The notes below the pieces were generated by a model. The model was not told where the DNA came from. It ran no database searches and saw nothing but the letters and a program-made list of their open reading frames with translations. A stretch of 64,000 bases of DNA from Acanthosepion pharaonis (Eukaryota; Mollusca; Cephalopoda; Sepiida; Sepiidae): positions 1,448,501-1,512,500 of the forward strand of contig CAHIKZ030005439.1 in assembly GCA_903632075.3 (NCBI GenBank), written 5' to 3'. Below, piece by piece: positions 50,254 to 59,000 of the stretch. Each line of letters begins with the position of its first letter. Position 1 is the stretch's first letter. The position numbers and the translations under genes are program-made.

Positions 50254-52344
50254 TGTTATAAATTTCGTATAGTAGTCACTGGTTAATAAGAATGTAAGGA
50301 AAACACTGGAAACAAAGGGTTGAATGAAGAAAGGTTTAATTACATGAGACACGAATTGAGAATACAGTAGTACAGTATGAATGAAAACATTACGACTTAG
50401 CAACCAACTTTTTTGCCATTGTTTCATGTGTAGACGTTCTACTCATAGCGGATGTACGAGTCTGTTTCAATAATAATGTACATAAGGTTAGACAGTCTTT
50501 CTACACAACAGATATATGGATTTTTTTTTAAATTACTTAATTCTAAATATATTTAGCATGCTCAATTTTCCATATAGAATTGAGTAAGCTAAATATAGAA
50601 TTGAGTATCTTGTCTCTTGAACCATCTGAATATTGTGAGACATCCGTGTCACAAACTGGGAAGCTATATGAAACTTTAAATCTCGGAATGGCAGCAATAT
50701 TTGAATATCGTTTCACATATATATTTCTTACATGAGATCTGTTTATACAGGGTGTATCAAAAATACTTTTACAAACTTTGGGGGAGGGTTCCTCACACCA
50801 AAACAAGGACAAGTCCTTATAAACATATGTCCGCAAATCCTTTGAGTCATTAAGTTTAAAGTTTACGGTGGATGCTGTTAAATATACAATCCAAGATACA
50901 ATCCAAAATACTTCTACAGACTTTGGGGGCGGGTTCCTGACATCAAAACAAGGTAAAATAACCATATAAACATATGTCCAAATGGCTATCTTTGTACCTC
51001 AACACAGCAACTCATACAAAATGTTTAAAATGTCCTCCGTCTGCTTCTACACACTCATGCACCCAACGGAACATTGACTGGCCTAACCTTTCGAAAACTC
51101 CCACACGGTGTCGAACGGTTTCGCAGGCCCCCATGACACATTGATAAAGTGTCTCTGCATTATTAATGTCTGCTGCATAAAATAATTGTTTTAGATGGCC
51201 TCACAGATAAAAATCCAAAGGATTGCGATCGGACGAACGTACAGGCCATGGAACCAGTCCCCCCCCTATCTATCCAAATTTTGTCCTTGCTTTAGTGTCA
51301 GAAACCCGCCCCAAAGTTCGTAAAAGTATTTGGAGTGTACCCTGTATATATTCTTTTATATTTTACATCGAGAACTATTCATATAATTACAAATAAAATT
51401 GTTGTTTGCTGGCAGTGTGAAATATTATTTTTTTAAAAGTATCAATAAATCAACAATAAAATAAGGTAGGTAAAACTAACCTGATTTTTTAAACATAATA
51501 ATTACGTATCTATTTTTTTTTTAATTCAACAACTTCCTTTATTCAGATTTAGCAACAAGGGAGATTACTTGTAAAAAATTGTAATGCTAGTTATTTCCCT
51601 TCAAATTTTCCGACTTTTTTTTTTAATTTTTCTGTGAAACCTCCTACTCATCGAATTATATTTTTCTACTTCTACTATTATAGTAATAATTTCAGCTTAA
51701 ATTATTCATAACAATAAGATCAGCATTATTAGTATTAATCAAAATTATCTTAAAAAGTATTTTACCTTCATAAAGGAATACATTGTGACACCAAACCAGT
51801 TTAAAATCATGTATTCGGTTATGCTGGAACAGCTAGAACGAAAAAAACGAAATTTTTTTTTTTAGAAAAAAAAATGATAACTCTTTATGAAGTCGTCTAA
51901 AAACAAATGTTACGGCAGTTTTTATATGCACAAATCCCTTTCATAAGGAAATAAAATAAAAAAATAAATAAATCTCCATAGACACGTAAACCAGACTAGG
52001 CGAAAACATCTTCCGTTTCAAATTTAGACACGCCCACCTTACCCTGACTTGACATCTATGAAAGTAACTCTATACTGATACTTATTATTAACACCCAACA
52101 CACTCCTACCTATTTTAAACAATCCGCCCTGGCTGTTACCATGGAAATTTTTATTTCAATTATGAATATACTATTAAAACACGTAAATTTCAGAAATAAG
52201 TTATTCAAAAAAAATTTCGCTTGAAGATGGAACAGAGCTTACTTTAATTCAATTTAATTCAAATAATTATATTGAAGTTTTCGGCTCTTGTTTTGAAACA
52301 TGAGACCTCTTATGTCGCGAGTTGGAATCATATTTTTAAATAAA

Positions 52345-52393
<49 letters not shown>

Positions 52394-52662
52394 CCTTTTA
52401 CTTGCGAAGCAACAAGACACGTTGTCTCTGGCTCCAATAGACTCGAGGTATTTAGCTACTTCAAAGACATAAATACTGCACATTGGTTTGAAGTCTCACA
52501 ACTTTAACCTCATTTCGTATTTTACCCTTCTGTAACATGTTTTGTTAATACATTTATCAATTGTTGTTTGTGTGAATTACATTTTTACCCGGACTCACAT
52601 GAGTCCGACAAATATTGTTTGCAGTATAAATGTACCAGCAAGTATAAAAGTATAAAATGTAT

Positions 52663-52714
<52 letters not shown>

Positions 52715-52983
52715 CTAAATAAAATAAGAACGAAAAGAATATGAATTCAAACGTACACAGCATTAATTCAAAAGAGGGCTCAATACCAGGAGTAGAGCAG
52801 TAGTTATTTATTATAAAATTTTTACATACGGACAAAAACAATTAGACACGACAAAGATGCATTTTTGTTTCGATACAGAGGAGCTTCTCGATGGGTGAGA
52901 GTCAAAGATGGTTATGACTGATCCATCGAAACAACAATGCATCTTTGTCGTGAGTAATTGTTTTTGTCTGTATGTAAAAAAAT

Positions 52984-53054
<71 letters not shown>

Positions 53055-56000
53055 CATGTGTTGCATTACTTGAGCCAACTTTATATAATGACGTGATGAC
53101 AAAATTGTAGTTTCTTTTCTCGCACTTCTCACTTGTGGAAGTCTCTTCCGATTTCTTGCTCCCCTGCCACCTATAATCTTCAGAAATTTAAATGCAAAGT
53201 CAATCGCAATCTTCTGACTTCCTGAACCTGTTCTTTTATTCTCCGTACTTTTAACTAAAGTCTTCTCATTCTCTTTTAACTCTTAGTAACCCATTGCGTC
53301 TTAGTTGCATTGTCGCCTTGCTTGGAGTGAAATAGTTTTTTTCTAAATGATTTCATAATTTTTTACTTTCTAATCTTGTTAAGGGTGTCTTTCTGTTTGA
53401 TATTATTCTCAGTTTTGTGATGTGCAGTTACAACAATGAACACGTCCTAAAAGAACACATAAATATAAAAGTGTATACCCACCTCCACATCAGTTTCTTC
53501 TTTTTGGCGCCTTTAATCTGAGATGCTAAATGAACAAAGAGATCTTCGCATAACCTGAAATTAATAATAAAAAAATAGCAATAATCATCATTATCCCCAT
53601 AATATACCCATCAAATATTTAAACAGCAAGTTATACAGGTCATTTGAGGCCATCACAGAAGGATTGCGAACTAATTATCAACGGCATGCTCTTTGCGTTA
53701 ATCCGGTGTTAAATTTCTATATAATTATGTTATTTCGCCACTGCTGCTATTAAATGGCAATTTCCTACAACAAGCTACACCGGAAGACACTGAACCAGAC
53801 AAAATCCCAGTGGTTGCCCTTAAGAACATCAACCCGGAATTATCCCGATCTTAGCGAAGTTATCTAACCGTTGCTTGAAGGAGAAATCCTTCCCAAACCC
53901 GTAGTAAGTGTTAAACGTATGCCTGATATTCAAGAACGTGGACGAGTGCTCTTCCCCCCTCTCAATATAGGCCCATCAGTCACCTCAGTATGCTTAGTAA
54001 GCTTTTTAAGGCTATAATCAACAAACTCGCTGATCACCTAGATAACAACTTCTTCAGTAACGAGCAGTACAGGTTTCGAACGGCCCAATCCACTGCTGAT
54101 GTCCTAACAAGCATTGCTCACAGAACTAGTGAGGCTCTTGACGACAAATACACTTCAAGGACCATAACATTAGATATTTCGAAGGCCTTTGACATGGTGT
54201 GACAAATCTCCAGCTTTGGAAACGCTGGAAGGAACGGTAAGTCGCTGAAGCTAATTGTTAACGACCAGTCCTTCGGGGCTCTAACAATCAACGCAGGCGT
54301 CCCCCAGGAGTCACTTCTCAGACCAACCTTCTTTTTTACCTTACATAAAAGATCTACCTAAGAATATACTGAGATCATTTGTAAATGTCTATGCTCATGA
54401 TACGATGATATATCGATGCACCTCCAAAACCTAAGATGCTCAGAGATTGGCGGCTGATCTCTCATCCGATCTTGCTCTAACTGCTCAGTGCGGAAAAAAC
54501 TAACTGGTTATATACAATGCCTCGAAAACCAAACCTAAGGGGGGCTACATGCCTTGAGAGACTATTACTCACTCCTGACCGAATGTAGACTAATACATAT
54601 GATCCATCGCTAAAGATGCAAGAAAAATGCTCGGTTCCGTGTACCACTCCAGTAGGTACCTGACTCCTCGTGCTATCCACTACCTTTGCCTAAAATGGAG
54701 TACTGTTTTCATATTTGGTTGGGAGCTGCCCAACCCTCACTTTCCAGTCTCGATAGAATCCAAAAGCATCTCTTGTAAAAGCGTGTAAGTGACAAATTAT
54801 TTTCCACCTTCCAACCTCTCTCTCTCAGTGGCGGGATATGGCAAGTCTCTCCCTGCTCTATCGTTACTTCCATGGAAAGTTCTCAGACGTATTGCATTCC
54901 TTGGTTACGCCAGTTCTAACCATCATGGTCATGACCCGCTATGCCATTCATATTGTAACAAACCACCTACATTCTATCTTTATTCCATTGGTGAGAAGTG
55001 AGTTCCACTCGAACAGCTTCTTCCCACGAACCACTACTCTGTAGAACTGACTCTCAAGAGGATATTTCCAAGATCATTACAATCTTAACCTGTTCAAGTC
55101 TAGTGTTAACCGTTATCTTCCTTTCCTATCCGCATAAACTGCCTTTTACTGTAACCCTCTACCTCGAGTGGTCCTCTGGCCTTGTACACGGTAAACTTCA
55201 CTGGAAAAAAAACTCACATGTTCTTTCCCTCTTTCTGAAGTAGATCTTGAATACGAATCATTAAATTTAATATTTTATTTTATCGTTGTAACGTAATCAT
55301 TTTTATTCACTATTTTTTATCGCAATGTTGCATTTTATGTATGTATTTATAATCTGAAAAATTTAAATTCATAAAAGGTTTTACGGTAATATCTGTTGTA
55401 TAAATAAATTAAGGTGAGTTATTCCCCTTGAATTGTCATTTTTTTTTTTGGTTATAACAAGAAATATTGTGAAAGATATTGAAACAATGAATGCAATATT
55501 TAAGCTCATGACATCGGACAGAGCAATACATATACAAAATGATGTCTACCTATGTTTTATAGATTATACAAAAGCCTTTAATAAGGTACGAGACAAAGAA
55601 CTGTATGAACTGCAAGGAAAACTTGATTTATTGGGGAAAAAAATTAGAATAAACCAGAACAAACCGTATATAAAATTAATTCAGTACATTGAAAAGGTTG
55701 TAAGGCAAGAATGTTTTCTCACCAAATTTATTCAACTTTTATAATGAGTCGAGCTTGACAGAAGTAGAAGTCCTACCAGGATTTATTATTGGCGGACACA
55801 ATCTTAACAAAATAACATATGCAGGTGACACAGTTTAAATAGCAGACACAGAAAAGTAACAAGAAGAACTCTTAGACAAGGGAATAACAGAAAGGGAGAA
55901 GAAAGGACTAACTCTCATTTGTAAGAAAATAGGATGTATGGTTATCAACGAAATACGAATTGGAGATGCTAAAATCAAGCAAGTACGATCATTTAAATGT

Positions 56001-59000
56001 CTAGAAACTGTTTTAACAGAGAACGGAATATGTGACACCAAAATACGAAGTAGCATTATGAGAGCGAAAGATGCCTTCCAAAAGCTAAGCAAAGTATTGA
56101 GAAACATGGAAATTCATTACAAACAAAGAAAAGAGTAATAAAATGTTATGTAATCTCAGTCCTCCTCTATGGCAATGATTGACTGATTGATTCGTTTTCT
56201 ACGGCTTATCAACCCTTTGCAGAAAATTGCTTTTTGTTTTAGTTTATAAGAATTTTTTAGATAATAGTAATTTAGTGATAAAAGTCTTACTAATTACTGG
56301 GAGATAAGAGGTCGATTCATACATTTCTCAAAGGTATTTGCTCGTAAGTGAATATAACGAACCCAACGGGAATTGGAACTCGGCTCTTCGATTGACAATT
56401 TCAAGCCATTATCCATTACATCTGTTACACATCGAAGCTTACAGCACCTGATATTCCCAAGTATCTACATCAATGAATGCTGGACAATCTCCTCACAACT
56501 GAAGAAGAGACTTGAGGTAACAGAAAAGTCACTACGTTATGACAGTGAGAAAATGACAGGAAGCTGAGATTCCAGGTCAGGACCGATAACATTGCAGATT
56601 CTTCTTTTGATTTTATCAAGAATCTCTAAATACATAACAGAGACACCAGACACGATGTGACTATAATATTCAAGCACAGACCAATGGTCAACTTCAATGT
56701 GTATGATAGATACTGTCGAAAAAATTATATAGCATGATTCAGTGAACCAATTTTCCTAGCAACAGATATAGTGCACATCTTTTATGTTTGTTTATATATG
56801 AAAGTTTTTTATTGTTATTTACCGTATATCTTTATTATGTGCCGTTTCCCTTCGGAGTGTAGGTGATCATGGCCCTCCACATCTTCCTGTCTTTAATAAC
56901 GTTTAATAAGTTTTGTATTTTTGTTATCTCTCCCAAACCTTGCTCTACCATCCATTTACTCATGCTCATCAAGTACGTTACGCGCTGCTTTCCTCTGTCC
57001 TTCTTTCCCTCAATCTGTCCTGTGAGTATTAGGTTTTGTTAATTATGTTTCTTTTTTGTTTCCATTCTCTCCCAAACCTCGTTGTTGCTCATATGTTCGG
57101 TCCATGGTATCCTCAGCATCTTTCTGTAGAACCACATTTCTATTGCTTCAAGTCTCTTCTTCACCTTTGAGGAGACTGTCCACCATTCGTTGCCATTTAG
57201 GAGGACAGACATCATGTAATAGTTCATTACTCTTTGTTTCTCATGAAGTTTTTCTGTCTCTTAATACTCTGCTTAGATTTTGGAATGCATCTTTGGCCAT
57301 CCCAATACTTCTTCGAATCCCAATGTCGCACATTCCAGATATTTAAATTTCTGTACTTGCTTGATTTTAGTATATCCGATTTGCAATTTGCATTTTGGGC
57401 TCATCCTTTTGCTGATAAACATGCATTCTGTCTTCTTGTAGTTTATAAGTCCTTTCTTCTCGCTTTCCTTCGCTACTTTCTGCAGGAGCTTTTGTAGTTC
57501 CCTTTCAATGTCTGCTATCAACACTGTGACATATTGTTAACATTGTGGCCGCCAGTAATGAATCCTGGTAGGACTTCTAATTCTCTCAGAATTGCCTTAC
57601 TGTATAGGTAGCATAAATCCAATGAGAAAACATACACCACTTTTTATTTTTGTATATCTGTTGAACTCATTTTCTGTCCGTATGCAAGTGGTTTACTGCC
57701 AGTATAGATTCTTGATTATTCTAATGTCTTTCCCGAATATATCAATGTCGCTGAGCAGCTCTAACAGTTCTTTGTAGCGTGAATTATCGAACACCTTTGC
57801 ATAATATATAAAACAAAAGTACACGTCCTTCTGCATTTGTATTGCTCTTTCTAATAATAATCTGAAGATGAATATCGCATTCCTTGACCCGGTGTCTTTG
57901 ACGAATTCGCATTGTTCTTGTCCTATCTCTGGTCAAATTTTGCTGAGCGCTCCATTCATCAGAATTCAGATGATAAGTTTTGTTATTTGGCTCATAAGTA
58001 TGGTTTCTCAGGCAGTACTATGAAAAGAGATCTGTTTAGGTCTTCCAATATGTCCCCACTATTGTAGATTTCATTTATTCTTTCTGTTATCTTGTCTATA
58101 CCGAAATCAATTAAGGCTGCCACTATCTCTATTACAATTCGCTCTGGCCCTGCCGCTTTGTTTCTGTTCAATTTGGCCAGTGATGCTTCCACTTCGGTTT
58201 TTAATATTTCTGGACCGTCAATATATCTGTGTATTGCCAGTTGTTCTCTTTCATCGTGGAAGAGTTCTCTAATATATTCGTTCCATCTCTGAAGTATTTT
58301 TCTTTATCTAATATCAGCGTTCCGTCGTTGGATTTTATGCAGCCTGTTGATGAACATATCTTTTGTCCTGTTCTCTTATTTTTTGTGCATATCCGTGATA
58401 CTCATTTTTTTCTATTTCTGTACATTTTTCGTTAAGTCATTCCTCTTTAGCCTGTCTGCATTTGATCCTTATTTCTTTGTATAGTTTTCTATATTCCGTT
58501 CCTTGTCTTGGCATTGTTTTCTGTCTGCCTTGTATCATGTTGAGAATCTCATTTGTAATCGATTCGTTTTATCGTCTATTTTCCTTTGCGATGATCTCGT
58601 TTGCTGATGTCACTAAAGCTTCTCTTAGGGTGTCCCACTTCGAGTTACCATTTCCATTCTGTCCCTCTTACCTTCTTTTCCCACTGTCCATATAAATTCT
58701 CCTTCAGGTTCGGTTCGTTGAAGTGTTTGTTGTATCGCAATTTGGTCGCTGCGTTATGCCTCTTCAGTTTCTGTAGTTTCAGCCTAAGTTTACATATAAC
58801 AGGGAGGTGATCGCTTCCACAGTCGGCACTTGGAATAGGTTTTGCAGTGTACAACTGCATTTCTGAATCTTTTGTTGATAGCTATGTAGTCGATTTGGTT
58901 TTTCCTCTCTCCTCCTCGGCTTCTCCATGTCCATATTCGTGTTGGGTGTTCTTGGAACCAGGTGTTGGATATTACCTGGTCATTCGCCGTGCACCATTGG

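Larger units (their letters stand above)
51833..53482. other. Plexin intron with TA arrays, a hairpin element and a CR1-like 3' end
   Basis: (ta)n at 52348-52391, 52666-52714 and 52988-53050; the inverted repeat at 52814-52990; the LINE 3' end at 53100-53340. The rest is AT-rich. Confidence 0.7.
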
